Below are positions 18,704-27,738 of a stretch of DNA of 64,000 nucleotides, in pieces; the stretch's first letter is position 1; every line of letters begins with the position of its first letter. The translations under genes were made by a program, and so were the position numbers. The stretch comes from an uncultured Alphaproteobacteria bacterium (GTDB taxonomy: Bacteria > Pseudomonadota > Alphaproteobacteria > HIMB59 > GCA-002718135). The stretch is taken from positions 487,127 to 551,126 of the forward strand of contig CACMJS010000001.1 in NCBI GenBank assembly GCA_902614085.1. Reading direction: 5' to 3'. Below the pieces are notes generated by a model, which was given only the letters and a program-made list of their open reading frames with translations, did no database searches and was not told where the DNA came from.

Positions 18704-19269
18704 AAAAATTACAAGTTGCTATTTTCATATCGGGAAGAGGTTCCAATTTAGAATCACTAATAAAATCATCATTGAAAAAACAAAGTTTAGTAGAGGTTCA
18801 ATTAGTAGTCTCTAATAACTCCAAAGCAAAAGGTTTAACTATTGCCAAAAAAAATAAAATTCCATTCATACATTTTATTGCAAGAAAAAATTTCGAAAAC
18901 AAAGTTATGAAGTATCTAAAAAATATAGATATCATTTGTTTGGCTGGTTTTATGCAAGTTTTAGACTCAAAATTTGTAAGGCAGTGGCGATCGCGATTAA
19001 TCAATATTCATCCATCTTATCTTCCAGCTTTCAAAGGCTTAAATGCTCAGGATCAGGCCATAAATGCTAAAGCAAGCTATTCTGGATGTAGTGTTCATTA
19101 CGTTAGCGCTAAAATTGACTCTGGAAAGATTATATTGCAAAAAAAAGTAAAGATTTTGAAGAAAGATAATACCGAATCACTCTCAAAGAAAATATTGATA
19201 GAAGAGCATAAGGTTTATCCAAGAGCATTACAGATGGTTGCAAAAACACTTTTAACAAGACAACAGTAA
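18700..19269 (+). CDS. purN: Phosphoribosylglycinamide formyltransferase
   Basis: 189 residues, with a TTG start overlapping the purM stop (TTGA), so translation is coupled. Folate-dependent GAR transformylase motifs are present: VAIFISGRGSNLESLIKS (phosphate binding), the catalytic region INIHPSYLPAFKGLNAQDQAI containing the essential Asn and His, and the matching aspartate in AKIDSGKIILQKKV. It converts GAR to FGAR with 10-formyl-THF. The context between purM and purF fits. Confidence 0.95.
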   Translation: MKKLQVAIFISGRGSNLESLIKSSLKKQSLVEVQLVVSNNSKAKGLTIAKKNKIPFIHFIARKNFENKVMKYLKNIDIICLAGFMQVLDSKFVRQWRSRLINIHPSYLPAFKGLNAQDQAINAKASYSGCSVHYVSAKIDSGKIILQKKVKILKKDNTESLSKKILIEEHKVYPRALQMVAKTLLTRQQ

Positions 19270-19270
19270 G

Positions 19271-20758
19271 ATGAAAAATCGACAAAATTTCTTAAAAAAA
19301 TTCGAGTTAAGGCAATCTCATGTTCCCAGATTTAATGAGGAGTGTGGTGTTTTTGGAATAAGTGGAACTAAAGATGCTGCAGCCTTAACAGCACTTGGTT
19401 TGCATGCGTTGCAACATCGTGGTCAAGAAGGTTGTGGAATTGTAAGTTATGATGGCAACTCCTATCATTCAGAAAGAAAATTTGGATTGGTTGGCGATAA
19501 TTTTACAAAGAAACACTCATTAGATAAGTTAAAGGGAAAAATAGCGATAGGACATAATCGCTATTCAACAACGGGCGGTGAAACAATAAGGAATATACAA
19601 CCTTTTTATGCTGACCTTCATGGTGGAGCTATTAGTATTGCTCATAATGGTAATTTAACTAATGCACTACTTTTAAGAGAGCAAATGGTACGTGAAGGTG
19701 CAATATTTCAAACAACATCAGATACCGAAACAATTGTTCAACTTGTAGCTCGTTCAAAAAAGAAAGATATTTTAAATAAAATTATTGATGCTTTAATGCA
19801 AATTCAAGGTGGTTATGCTCTATCAATTATTGCTAATGGTACGTTGATTGGTGCAAGAGATCCATTAGGTATTCGACCACTTGTTTTAGGTAAATTTAAA
19901 AATGCATTTATCCTTGCCTCTGAAACTTGCGCGCTAGACATTATAGGTGCAAAATTTATCCGTGAAATTGAAAATGGAGAAGTTGTAGTTATAAAAGATA
20001 ATAAAGTTGAAAGTAGAAGACCTTTTCCAAAAAAACAAATCAAACCATGTGTATTTGAATATATTTATTTTTCGCGGCCAGATAGTATTTTAAAAAATAA
20101 AACCGCCTATGAATATAGAAAAAATTTAGGTACATACTTAGCAAAAGAAACCGATATAAAACCTGATGTAGTCGTACCAGTTCCAGACTCAGGTGTTCCT
20201 GCTGCGCTTGGTTTTAGTCAAGAGTCTGGTATTCCTTTTGAGTTAGGATTAATACGAAACCATTATGTGGGGAGGACATTTATTGAGCCAACTCAGCAAA
20301 TTAGAAGTTTAGGTGTAAAGTTAAAACTAAATCCTAACCAAAGTTCTATTAAAAAAAAGAAAGTTGTTTTAATTGACGACTCATTGGTTCGAGGAACAAC
20401 ATCCACTAAGATAATAAAAATGCTTTATGATTTTGGCGCAAAAGAAGTCCATATGCGTATTGCTTCACCTGCAATTAAATATCCTGATTTTTATGGAGTT
20501 GATACTCCGACCCAAGAAGAATTATTAGCTGCAAACAAAAATTTAGAGGAAATGTGTAAATATATTGGAGCTAAATCATTAAAATTTTTATCATTAGATG
20601 GTCTGTATCAAGCTCTTGGTTATGATGAGAGAGATAATGATAATCCTCAATTTACTGATCATTATTTTACAGGAGAGTATCCAGTCAGACCTTTAGATTA
20701 CTTGAATGACGAAAGCTTAAAAAAACTTTCATTCTTAAGTCTTGCTTCAAATAATTAA
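19271..20758 (+). CDS. purF: Amidophosphoribosyltransferase
   Basis: 495 residues. PurF commits PRPP to purine synthesis by making phosphoribosylamine from glutamine. A propeptide of 24 residues precedes the N-terminal nucleophile Cys25 (FNEECGVFGI), which must be exposed by cleavage. The glutaminase half shows HRGQEGCGI and IGHNRYSTTGG; the phosphoribosyltransferase half has VVLIDDSLVRGTTS, the PRPP loop. The gene starts 1 base after the purN stop. The cysteine-rich Fe-S ligands of the Bacillus-type enzyme are not obvious to me. Confidence 0.96.
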   Translation: MKNRQNFLKKFELRQSHVPRFNEECGVFGISGTKDAAALTALGLHALQHRGQEGCGIVSYDGNSYHSERKFGLVGDNFTKKHSLDKLKGKIAIGHNRYSTTGGETIRNIQPFYADLHGGAISIAHNGNLTNALLLREQMVREGAIFQTTSDTETIVQLVARSKKKDILNKIIDALMQIQGGYALSIIANGTLIGARDPLGIRPLVLGKFKNAFILASETCALDIIGAKFIREIENGEVVVIKDNKVESRRPFPKKQIKPCVFEYIYFSRPDSILKNKTAYEYRKNLGTYLAKETDIKPDVVVPVPDSGVPAALGFSQESGIPFELGLIRNHYVGRTFIEPTQQIRSLGVKLKLNPNQSSIKKKKVVLIDDSLVRGTTSTKIIKMLYDFGAKEVHMRIASPAIKYPDFYGVDTPTQEELLAANKNLEEMCKYIGAKSLKFLSLDGLYQALGYDERDNDNPQFTDHYFTGEYPVRPLDYLNDESLKKLSFLSLASNN

Positions 20759-20778
20759 TTTATGAATTATTTTTTTTC

Positions 20779-22056
20779 ATGAACGTTCTTGTCATTGGTA
20801 ATGGTGGAAGAGAGCACGCATTATGTTATGGCATAAAACAATCTCCTAATTGTTCTAATTTATATTGTATTCCTGGAAGTGATAGTATCAGTGAGATTGC
20901 TTCTTCAATTCTCACAGATGTTGATGATCATGATGCTATTCTTCAATTTTGTCTAGAAAATAAAATTGATCTTGTGGTGATAGGTCCAGAACTACCTTTA
21001 ACTAAAGGATTATCCAACCTTTTAATGAACAATGCTATATTAGTTTTTGGTCCTGATCAAATGGGAGCTGAACTAGAAAAATCAAAAAAGTTTACAAAAG
21101 ATATTTGTAAAAATTTAAATATTGCAACAGCTGCCTATGACGTATTTGACAACTATGATGATGCCTTCATTTTTTGTCAAAACCAATCCTATCCTCTTGT
21201 TATTAAAGCTGATGGTTTAGCAGCAGGAAAAGGAGTTATTATTTGTCAAACAATGAAAGATGCAAAAGATGCACTGATTAAATGTTTTAAAGATAATTCT
21301 TTTGGTGATGCTGGTTCAGTTGTTGTTATTGAAGAATTTTTAGTTGGTGAAGAGGTAAGTTTATTTTCACTTGTTGATAAAAATGGATTTGTGTTGCCAC
21401 TTACAACAGCACAAGATCATAAAAAAATCTTGGAAGGAGAAAAAGGGTTAAACACTGGTGGTATGGGAGCCTACACACCTGTTCCTTCTATTTCATCAAA
21501 TAAAATGAATGAATTATCCAACACATTTGTTGAGCCTATCGTTCAACATCTTGCTAAACAAGGCATCAAGTATCAAGGAATGTTTTATGCAGGATTAATT
21601 CTAACAGATAAGGGTCCAAATTTACTTGAAATTAATGTTCGTTTCGGCGATCCGGAAACACAAGCAATTATTCCATTATTAGAAACAGATTTATTAGAAC
21701 TCCTTCATGCATCAGCGATAGGCACCTTAAATGAAATAAAAAAAATTAAGTGGAAAAATGATTACGCTATGACAGTAGTAATGGCTGCTCATGGTTATCC
21801 TGAAGATTATAAAAAATTAACACCAATTAATAATTTGGAAAATCTTAATTTAACAACAGATGACTATCTATTTCATGCAGGAACAATCCTTAAAGAAAAC
21901 AAATGGCTCTCTAATGGAGGGCGCGTATTAAATATCTCTAATACGGGTAAAGACTTAAAAACTATTAGAGAAAATATTCACAATATAATCAATCAAATTA
22001 ATTGGGATGAGGGATATTATCGAAAAGATATTGGTTGGAGATATATTGATGAGTAA
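20779..22056 (+). CDS. purD: Phosphoribosylamine-glycine ligase
   Basis: 425 residues, full length. PurD joins phosphoribosylamine and glycine using ATP. The N-terminus MNVLVIGNGGREHALCYGI is diagnostic, followed by the ATP-grasp core: VIKADGLAAGKGVIIC, EEFLVGEEVSLFSLVD, TGGMGAYTPVP, and the metal-binding EINVRFGDPETQ. It lies 20 bases after purF and overlaps the likely purC start by 8 bases. Confidence 0.97.
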   Translation: MNVLVIGNGGREHALCYGIKQSPNCSNLYCIPGSDSISEIASSILTDVDDHDAILQFCLENKIDLVVIGPELPLTKGLSNLLMNNAILVFGPDQMGAELEKSKKFTKDICKNLNIATAAYDVFDNYDDAFIFCQNQSYPLVIKADGLAAGKGVIICQTMKDAKDALIKCFKDNSFGDAGSVVVIEEFLVGEEVSLFSLVDKNGFVLPLTTAQDHKKILEGEKGLNTGGMGAYTPVPSISSNKMNELSNTFVEPIVQHLAKQGIKYQGMFYAGLILTDKGPNLLEINVRFGDPETQAIIPLLETDLLELLHASAIGTLNEIKKIKWKNDYAMTVVMAAHGYPEDYKKLTPINNLENLNLTTDDYLFHAGTILKENKWLSNGGRVLNISNTGKDLKTIRENIHNIINQINWDEGYYRKDIGWRYIDE

Positions 22057-22951
22057 TTCTTTTTTAGTTGAAGGAAAAACAAAAATTATTGAGAAAACAA
22101 ATGATCAAAATATCATTCGAATTGTAACAAAAGATTTTTTAACAGGTGGTGATGCAGCGAAGAAAGAGGAAATTAAAGATATTGGAATTCAAAAGACAAA
22201 ACAAACAAGTAATGTGTTTAGTATGCTAACGAATGCAGGTATTGCAACATCATTTATTGAACAAGATTCGCCAAATAGTCTTTTAAGTCATAAGTGTAAT
22301 ATGCTTCCTTTGGAATTTGTAGTTAGACGTTATGCTTGGGGAAGTTATTTAAGTAGAAACACTCAATTTCCAAAAGATAAAAGTAATCCTCATCAATTTA
22401 AAAACTTAGTTTGGGAAATATTTCATAAACAAGCCGTTGTTCTCCCTCCGCATGTTTCAGAACCTGTGCAAATGGATGAGAGTGAAGCCAGAAGACAATT
22501 TTTGAAAGATGGAAAATGGGAAGAGGGTGTATTTACAGATCCATTTGTAAAAACTGGAGAAGAATGGGAGTTATTTTCAGCCAAACAACCTGTTACAAGC
22601 AAAAGCTTAATGAAAACCAAAAAATTATTGTCTGATCAAGAATTAGAAATAGCTATTAATGGAATTATTCTTCCAAGTTTCGAGCTTATAGAAGACAAAT
22701 GGAAAACTATTGAGACAATTGATGGTCCTATACATTTAGTCGATATTAAGTTTGAGCTTGGTTTTAAAGTATCGGATAACTCGTTAGTTCTATCTGATGT
22801 TGTTGATAATGATAGTTGGCGAATATGGCCTGGCGGAGATCCCAATAAACAATTAGATAAACAATCTTTTCGTGAAGGAGAAGATTTAGTAAATGTTGCT
22901 AATAAATATCAACTGGTAACACAACTAACTGATCAATTTAATTTAAGTTAA
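22049..22951 (+). CDS. purC: SAICAR synthetase (phosphoribosylaminoimidazole-succinocarboxamide synthase)
   Basis: 300 residues from the ATG at 22049, overlapping purD by 8 bases; the frame can be read from 22007 but that would put 14 residues fully inside purD. Family motifs: LVEGKTKIIEK at the start, LEFVVRRYAWGSYL (substrate binding), LVDIKFELGF and LSDVVDNDSWRIW. PurC joins CAIR and aspartate. Most alphaproteobacterial PurC are nearer 240-260 residues; this one carries an insertion around 110-190 (HKQAVVLPPHVSEPVQMDE region), so it belongs to a longer subtype. Confidence 0.93.
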   Translation: MSNSFLVEGKTKIIEKTNDQNIIRIVTKDFLTGGDAAKKEEIKDIGIQKTKQTSNVFSMLTNAGIATSFIEQDSPNSLLSHKCNMLPLEFVVRRYAWGSYLSRNTQFPKDKSNPHQFKNLVWEIFHKQAVVLPPHVSEPVQMDESEARRQFLKDGKWEEGVFTDPFVKTGEEWELFSAKQPVTSKSLMKTKKLLSDQELEIAINGIILPSFELIEDKWKTIETIDGPIHLVDIKFELGFKVSDNSLVLSDVVDNDSWRIWPGGDPNKQLDKQSFREGEDLVNVANKYQLVTQLTDQFNLS

Positions 22952-22953
22952 AA

Positions 22954-23997
22954 TTATTTTTCAATAATCGTTATATGACCCATTTTTCTTTTATGTTTAA
23001 TTTCTTTTTTTAAATAGTCATAAAAAAATTCATTATTCTTAAATGTTTTGTTTCGATACGGTGTAATATCATCACCAATTAAATTAATCATTTTGGCATT
23101 ATACAATTTTTTTGTCTCAATTTTTTCTAAGCCACATACTGCTCGTACATGATTTTCAAATTGACTAATATTATGAGAGTTCATTGTCAGATGTCCAGAA
23201 TTATGAACACGAGGGGCAATTTCGTTAGCATATAAATTATCATCAGTATCAATAAAAAATTCTACACATAACGTTCCAATATAATCTAGTTTTTCTACAA
23301 TGTGTTTTGCCCACTCTATTGATTTTATTCGTATGTCATCAGAGATATTACTTGGTATTGTTGAATATTTTAAAATTTGTTCTTCATGAACATTCTCAAT
23401 AGGATCATAGATCTCATAGCTATTTTGATCATAACGAGTAATGACGACTGAAATTTCTTTTTTAAGATGAATGAGTTTTTCTAAAATATATTCTTTTGTA
23501 AAATCAATCTCTTTCGTAATATTATCTACAGTGTTTAATTTATACTGACCTTTACCATCGTATCCTAACGTTGTTGTTTTTAACAAACCAGGAAGCAAGT
23601 CTACATTTTCACTCAAATCCTTTTCATTTTTGACAGTTACATATTTTGTTGTAGTTATATTATTATCATTGAGAAATTTTTTTTCTGTTTCTCGGTGTTG
23701 AATGAGTTGATTAATTTCAGGTTTTGGTAAAACTTTTTTCTTTTCATTAATTTTTTTTAATATTGCGAAGGGAATATTTTCAAATTCATATGTAACAAGA
23801 TCAACTGCATTAATAAAATTATTTATCGTTGTATCATCATCATACTGACCAAAAATAAATTTAGATGCAAAGTGTTTCCCGGGTGCATCAGGATCATCAC
23901 TTAATATGACGGTTTGTATATCTATTTTTTTTGCAGCATCTGCTAAAAGACTTCCTAATTGTCCACCACCGATAATGCCAAGTGTGGGTGTAATCAT
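22954..23997 (-). CDS. purK: N5-carboxyaminoimidazole ribonucleotide synthase
   Basis: 347 residues of ATP-grasp fold. The opening GIIGGGQLGSLLADAAKK and YEFENIPFAIL are diagnostic for PurK; TLGYDGKGQYKL and YANEIAPRVHNSGHLTM are the ATP and product sites. PurK makes N5-CAIR from AIR, bicarbonate and ATP, then PurE rearranges it. It lies 3 bases downstream of purE on the minus strand and converges with purC, 2 bases apart. Confidence 0.95.
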   Translation of the reverse strand: MITPTLGIIGGGQLGSLLADAAKKIDIQTVILSDDPDAPGKHFASKFIFGQYDDDTTINNFINAVDLVTYEFENIPFAILKKINEKKKVLPKPEINQLIQHRETEKKFLNDNNITTTKYVTVKNEKDLSENVDLLPGLLKTTTLGYDGKGQYKLNTVDNITKEIDFTKEYILEKLIHLKKEISVVITRYDQNSYEIYDPIENVHEEQILKYSTIPSNISDDIRIKSIEWAKHIVEKLDYIGTLCVEFFIDTDDNLYANEIAPRVHNSGHLTMNSHNISQFENHVRAVCGLEKIETKKLYNAKMINLIGDDITPYRNKTFKNNEFFYDYLKKEIKHKRKMGHITIIEK

Positions 23998-24000
23998 GAC

Positions 24001-24492
24001 TTATGGTTTTTGTTTAACAGCTTTTGATTGTTTACTTCGATAATTTTTTAGATTTTTCTTAATGTCTTTATTCGTAAGAGCAATAATGGAAGCTGCATAT
24101 AAACCTGCATTCATAGCGCCGTCCTCACCGATTGCTACACTGCCAACAGGAATACCTTTTGGCATTTGTACTATTGATAATAAACTATCCAATCCCTTTA
24201 ATTTACGACTTTCTACAGGTACGCCGATTACAGGTATAGTTGTTAATGACGCAATCATTCCTGGTAAATGTGCAGAGCCTCCAGCACCAGCAATAATGAC
24301 AGAAATATTATTATCTTCCGCCGATTTGGCAAATTTAAACATTCTCTCTGGTGTGCGGTGTGCAGAAACAATTTTAGTTTCAAACTTAACTTTCAGTAAT
24401 TTTAAAATTTTTTCACAATTTTTCATGGTAGCATAATCAGACTTACTACCCATCACAATTGCTACTTTATGTTTTGTTGATGCTGAAACCAT
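24001..24492 (-). CDS. purE: N5-CAIR mutase (class I PurE)
   Basis: 163 residues. Class I PurE motifs: [17 protein letters not shown], the catalytic histidine region [29 protein letters not shown], and [19 protein letters not shown]. It converts N5-CAIR to CAIR, consistent with a PurK partner next door. Its ATG is 42 bases after the guaB stop, so guaB-purE-purK may be one transcript. Confidence 0.96.
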   Translation of the reverse strand: MVSASTKHKVAIVMGSKSDYATMKNCEKILKLLKVKFETKIVSAHRTPERMFKFAKSAEDNNISVIIAGAGGSAHLPGMIASLTTIPVIGVPVESRKLKGLDSLLSIVQMPKGIPVGSVAIGEDGAMNAGLYAASIIALTNKDIKKNLKNYRSKQSKAVKQKP

Positions 24493-24534
24493 TTTTATTT
24501 TATTGTATCAATTCAATGATGATTCGATACATTA

Positions 24535-25650
24535 TTACATAATGACATCGTGGACATTACTTTCACGGGCTCCTGCTTTTGAAATAAAGACAAATTTACA
24601 GTTGCCCTGCATTTTCTTAATCGTTTTATGCCCAGTGTAACCCATCGAAGATCGTAAGCCACCAACAAGTTGATAGGCTACATCTTCTATTTTACCTTTA
24701 TATGGAACCATCCCTTCCACACCTTCTGCCACTAATTTTTTTGCGTTCTTGGTTTCTTCTTGGGAGTATCGATCAAAAGACCCTTTTTGCATTGCTCCTA
24801 CAGAACCCATACCTCTATAGGATTTAAATTTTTTACCTTTAATCGTTAATAATTTCCCTGGAGACTCTTCAGTGCCAGCAAATAAAGAGCCTATCATGCA
24901 AGCACTTGCACCACCTGCTATAGCTTTTGCAATATCACCTGATGTTTTTATTCCTCCATCTGCAATTACTGGAATTTTAAATTTTTTGGCAACTTGAAAT
25001 GTATCCATCACAGCGGAGAGTTGAGGAATACCAACACCAGTTACAACTCTTGTAGTACAAATTGATCCTGGTCCAATACCTATTTTGATAGCATCAACAC
25101 CAGCACTAATTAAATCTGATGCAGCTTTTTTTGTTGCAATGTTTCCAACTATAAGAGGGGTTTTTTTTAAAACTTTTTTTGCTTTTTCAATAAACTGTAA
25201 AGTTGTTTTTGTATGTGCATGAGCAACATCAATAAAGACTATATCAACACCAACTTTTAATAATTCTAATAGTCGTAAGTAAGCATTATTTTCAACTCCG
25301 ATTGCAGCACCTACTGCAATTTGTTTGTTAGAATTAATTACAGCGTTTTGAAATTTTTTAACGTTAACTTTAAAACTATGAACTTTTTTGACTTCACTTG
25401 CTTGTTTACCAATTGGCATATTACGGTGAATAACACCAAGACCACCATTAAGTGCTAGATTAATAGCCATTTTATTTTCTGTCACGGTATCCATAGCAGC
25501 AGAGAGTATGGGAATATGTAATTTGACTTTTCCAATCGTAATGGATGTATCTACATCTTTTGGTTTTATCTCCGAATACGCTGGTGAGAGCAGAACATCA
25601 TCAAAAGTAACGGAATAATTAGTATTTATCTGGTAGGCCATTTCCAACAA
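24535..25650 (-). CDS. guaB: IMP dehydrogenase lacking the CBS (Bateman) module
   Basis: 371 residues; an internal ATG (codon 4) is an equally good start. The catalytic barrel is intact: [21 protein letters not shown], the IMP-binding cysteine loop [40 protein letters not shown], the flap dyad DRY and [11 protein letters not shown]. The roughly 120-residue CBS pair normally inserted after VHRNM...EV is replaced by a linker of about 20 residues. GMP reductase also lacks CBS domains, but the DRY flap and FAGTEESPG mark this as IMPDH. It makes XMP, the first committed step to GMP. The MVPY position is usually RVPY. Confidence 0.9.
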   Translation of the reverse strand: MLEMAYQINTNYSVTFDDVLLSPAYSEIKPKDVDTSITIGKVKLHIPILSAAMDTVTENKMAINLALNGGLGVIHRNMPIGKQASEVKKVHSFKVNVKKFQNAVINSNKQIAVGAAIGVENNAYLRLLELLKVGVDIVFIDVAHAHTKTTLQFIEKAKKVLKKTPLIVGNIATKKAASDLISAGVDAIKIGIGPGSICTTRVVTGVGIPQLSAVMDTFQVAKKFKIPVIADGGIKTSGDIAKAIAGGASACMIGSLFAGTEESPGKLLTIKGKKFKSYRGMGSVGAMQKGSFDRYSQEETKNAKKLVAEGVEGMVPYKGKIEDVAYQLVGGLRSSMGYTGHKTIKKMQGNCKFVFISKAGARESNVHDVIM

Positions 25651-25713
25651 TATTTATTTTGTTTCGATTTGTAAAATAAATAGTTCAAATAATACTTTTT
25701 GAACCCCTAGGTC

Positions 25714-26193
25714 TTAAATTTTATATTCGAAGTTCTGTGTTGTAGGGTTAATCTTAATTAATCTTGCGCCATTTCGAATATGATAGTGTGTAGCAACAGG
25801 AGTTAAAGGTGAAATGGTAATGATACTTTCAAACTGCTCTTTTGATTTGATATATTTTTGTAGCTCTTTCATAATTTTTTTTCCTGCCCCTTTTTTAAAA
25901 GACCATAACGTATAGGCAATTGGTATGGTTGCTTGATCTTCCTCAACACTCATTAAATCCATTTCTTTAATGGTTGCTGGTATTTCATTAGTAAAGGCAA
26001 AGCAGGCAATACCCTCGATATCATCCTTATATTTAAGCCCAAAAATTTTTCTTCCTTTTGATGTACGAAAGTCATTATCGAGTTCTGGGCGTACTGGATC
26101 GTCTGATGGATTAACACCATCTAATTCTACTAGTTCCGTTTTTTTAATCCAACTAAAGAAATCAAACTCGTATTTGTATCTGCCAATTTTCAT
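25714..26193 (-). CDS. Uncharacterised protein with GNAT-like C-terminal half
   Basis: 159 residues, no signal peptide or membrane segment. The C-terminal half reads like an acetyltransferase: a strand (IPIAYTLW), a glycine-containing loop (KKGAGKKIMKELQKYI) where GNAT enzymes bind acyl-CoA, then ITISPLTPVATHYHIRNGARLI, resembling the late helix-strand of GNAT proteins. The N-terminal half (WIKKTELVELDG, RPELDNDFRTSKGRKIFGL) is unfamiliar. I do not recognise a named family. It is divergent from the MATE gene and lies 63 bases upstream of guaB on the same strand. Confidence 0.55.
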   Translation of the reverse strand: MKIGRYKYEFDFFSWIKKTELVELDGVNPSDDPVRPELDNDFRTSKGRKIFGLKYKDDIEGIACFAFTNEIPATIKEMDLMSVEEDQATIPIAYTLWSFKKGAGKKIMKELQKYIKSKEQFESIITISPLTPVATHYHIRNGARLIKINPTTQNFEYKI

Positions 26194-26213
26194 TTAAAGT
26201 ATGTAATGCTTTA

Positions 26214-26286
26214 TAAGATTTGATAAATAAAGATAGTGAATATTTTAATAAGAAAAGTAGCCTTAATTACTTATTATCAAATTTTA
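26214..26286. promoter_or_regulatory. Divergent intergenic region with a long imperfect inverted repeat
   Basis: Between the GNAT-like gene and the MATE gene, TAAGATTTGATAA (26214-26226) and TTATCAAATTTTA (26274-26286) are reverse complements at 12 of 13 positions, 47 bases apart. The arms flank the middle of a 120-base divergent promoter region, where a dimeric regulator or looping operator could act. In AT-rich DNA a chance origin cannot be excluded. Confidence 0.35.
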
Positions 26287-26313
26287 CTAATATAAATTCT
26301 TGCTAAACTAAAA

Positions 26314-27630
26314 ATGTCATCGAAATCATCTATTCAAAATATTTTCAAATTATCTATCCCTATTTTCTTTGCAAATTTAGTTATTCCTTTTGTGGCTATT
26401 GTTGATACGGGCTTAATGGGCAATCTTGATAACGCTAGTTACCTGGTTGCGACTAGTATTGCGGCAAGTGTCTTTTCCATTCTTTTTGGCAGTTTTGGTT
26501 TTTTACGATCAGGTACGGTTGGAATGATCGCACAAGCAGATGGATCAAAAGATTATGAAGAAATCGTAAATATTTTTTTACGTAATATTGCTTTTGTTAT
26601 TATTATTTCCCTCCTATTAGTTATTCTTCAAACATACATATATGATATTTCCTTATCTATTTTTGAGTTATCGCAAGAGACGAAACTATATTTTAAAGAT
26701 TATTTTACCTTTCGTATTTACTCCTCTTTTGGCGAGCTTACGATTTTTGTGATCACAGGACTGTTTATTGGTTTACAAAAAACAAAAACATCTAGCCTTA
26801 TTGTCGGGTTTTATTCTATTGCCAATATAATTTTAAGTTTAGTTTTTGTTTTATATTTTAATTTAAATGTTTTAGGTGTTGCCTTAGGCACACTCATAGC
26901 TTCAACGCTGACAACAATTATCTTTTTAGTCTTTACATTCTATGACTTAAGCAAGATGACTAAATTAGAATTTAATTCAAAAAAAATTTTTAATCTTAGT
27001 AAAGTAAAAAATATTTTTAATATTAATCTTAATATATTTATCCGGTCTCTTCTTCTTGCTTTTGCCTTTTTATATTTTACCTATCTTGGTAATTCTATCA
27101 GTGAAGAAACAGTAGCGGCAAATACCATTTTGCTAAATTTTATAATGTTATCAGCTTATGTTCTTGATGCTTATGCATTCTCTACAGAGGGTATTGTTGG
27201 CTATTCTATTGGATCAAAAAATAAACAATTATTACGAGATGTCATAAAAAATTCCTTTATCTTAAGTACAGCAACTGGCTTAGTAATATGTGTAATCTTT
27301 TTCTTTAGTAAAAATTATTTCATCATTACGATGACAGATTTACCTGATATTCGAGAGATTAGTTTTTCATTCTCCTACTGGGTAATCATTATTCCTTTTG
27401 CAGCTTCTTTTTGTTTTCAATTTGATGGTATCTTTGTTGGCGCTTCGCAAACAACAGAACTTCGAAATGCCATGATCGTCTCTGTCGCCATCTATATCGT
27501 TGTCTCTTTCTTTTTAATAGCAAGTTTTGGCAATACAGGATTATGGCTATCTCTTTGCCTTTTCTTTATTGCAAGAGCACTTACTTTATTTTTCTATATG
27601 CCTAGAATTTATGCCCGTATCCAAGAATAA
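26314..27630 (+). CDS. MATE-family multidrug/cation antiporter
   Basis: 438 residues with about twelve membrane helices in two MATE repeats. The first repeat has IPIFFANLVIPFVAIVDTGLMGNL and FGFLRSGTVGMIAQADG; the second repeats the pattern with VLDAYAFSTEGIVGYSIGSKN. MATE proteins (DinF/NorM type) export cationic drugs or metabolites with Na+ or H+ influx. The protein resembles the DinF branch by its TxG/AQA motif spacing, which is a weak assignment. It stands alone, divergent from the GNAT-like gene, and a hairpin at 27677-27702 lies between it and the autotransporter. Confidence 0.9.
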   Translation: MSSKSSIQNIFKLSIPIFFANLVIPFVAIVDTGLMGNLDNASYLVATSIAASVFSILFGSFGFLRSGTVGMIAQADGSKDYEEIVNIFLRNIAFVIIISLLLVILQTYIYDISLSIFELSQETKLYFKDYFTFRIYSSFGELTIFVITGLFIGLQKTKTSSLIVGFYSIANIILSLVFVLYFNLNVLGVALGTLIASTLTTIIFLVFTFYDLSKMTKLEFNSKKIFNLSKVKNIFNINLNIFIRSLLLAFAFLYFTYLGNSISEETVAANTILLNFIMLSAYVLDAYAFSTEGIVGYSIGSKNKQLLRDVIKNSFILSTATGLVICVIFFFSKNYFIITMTDLPDIREISFSFSYWVIIIPFAASFCFQFDGIFVGASQTTELRNAMIVSVAIYIVVSFFLIASFGNTGLWLSLCLFFIARALTLFFYMPRIYARIQE

Positions 27631-27676
27631 ATCTATTAAATTTAAAAAAAATAATTAAAAAGACATACAATTACAC

Positions 27677-27702
27677 AAATAGGTCGGCCACTAGCCCTAT
27701 TT
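27677..27702 (+). other. Hairpin between the MATE and autotransporter genes
   Basis: AAATAGG pairs with CCTATTT (7 bp), and the inside can add a short GC helix. No U-tract follows on either strand, so it is not a standard intrinsic terminator. It may be part of the autotransporter 5' untranslated region or simply chance. Confidence 0.35.
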
Positions 27703-27738
27703 CAAAATAAAAAAGGCCAAAGTTACAAAAAGTTTTTT

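Noticed and set aside
22007-22048. Upstream start for purC
   Set aside because: It would lie inside purD and adds residues not seen at the conserved VEGKTK start of the family.
24535-25650. GMP reductase as an alternative for the CBS-less barrel
   Set aside because: The DRY flap dyad, FAGTEESPG and EGVEG-x-VPYKG stretch are IMPDH features; GMP reductases differ here.
25683-25704. GTTCAAA...TTTGAAC hairpin between the GNAT-like gene and guaB
   Set aside because: Seven A/T-rich base pairs with no U-tract; not a convincing terminator.
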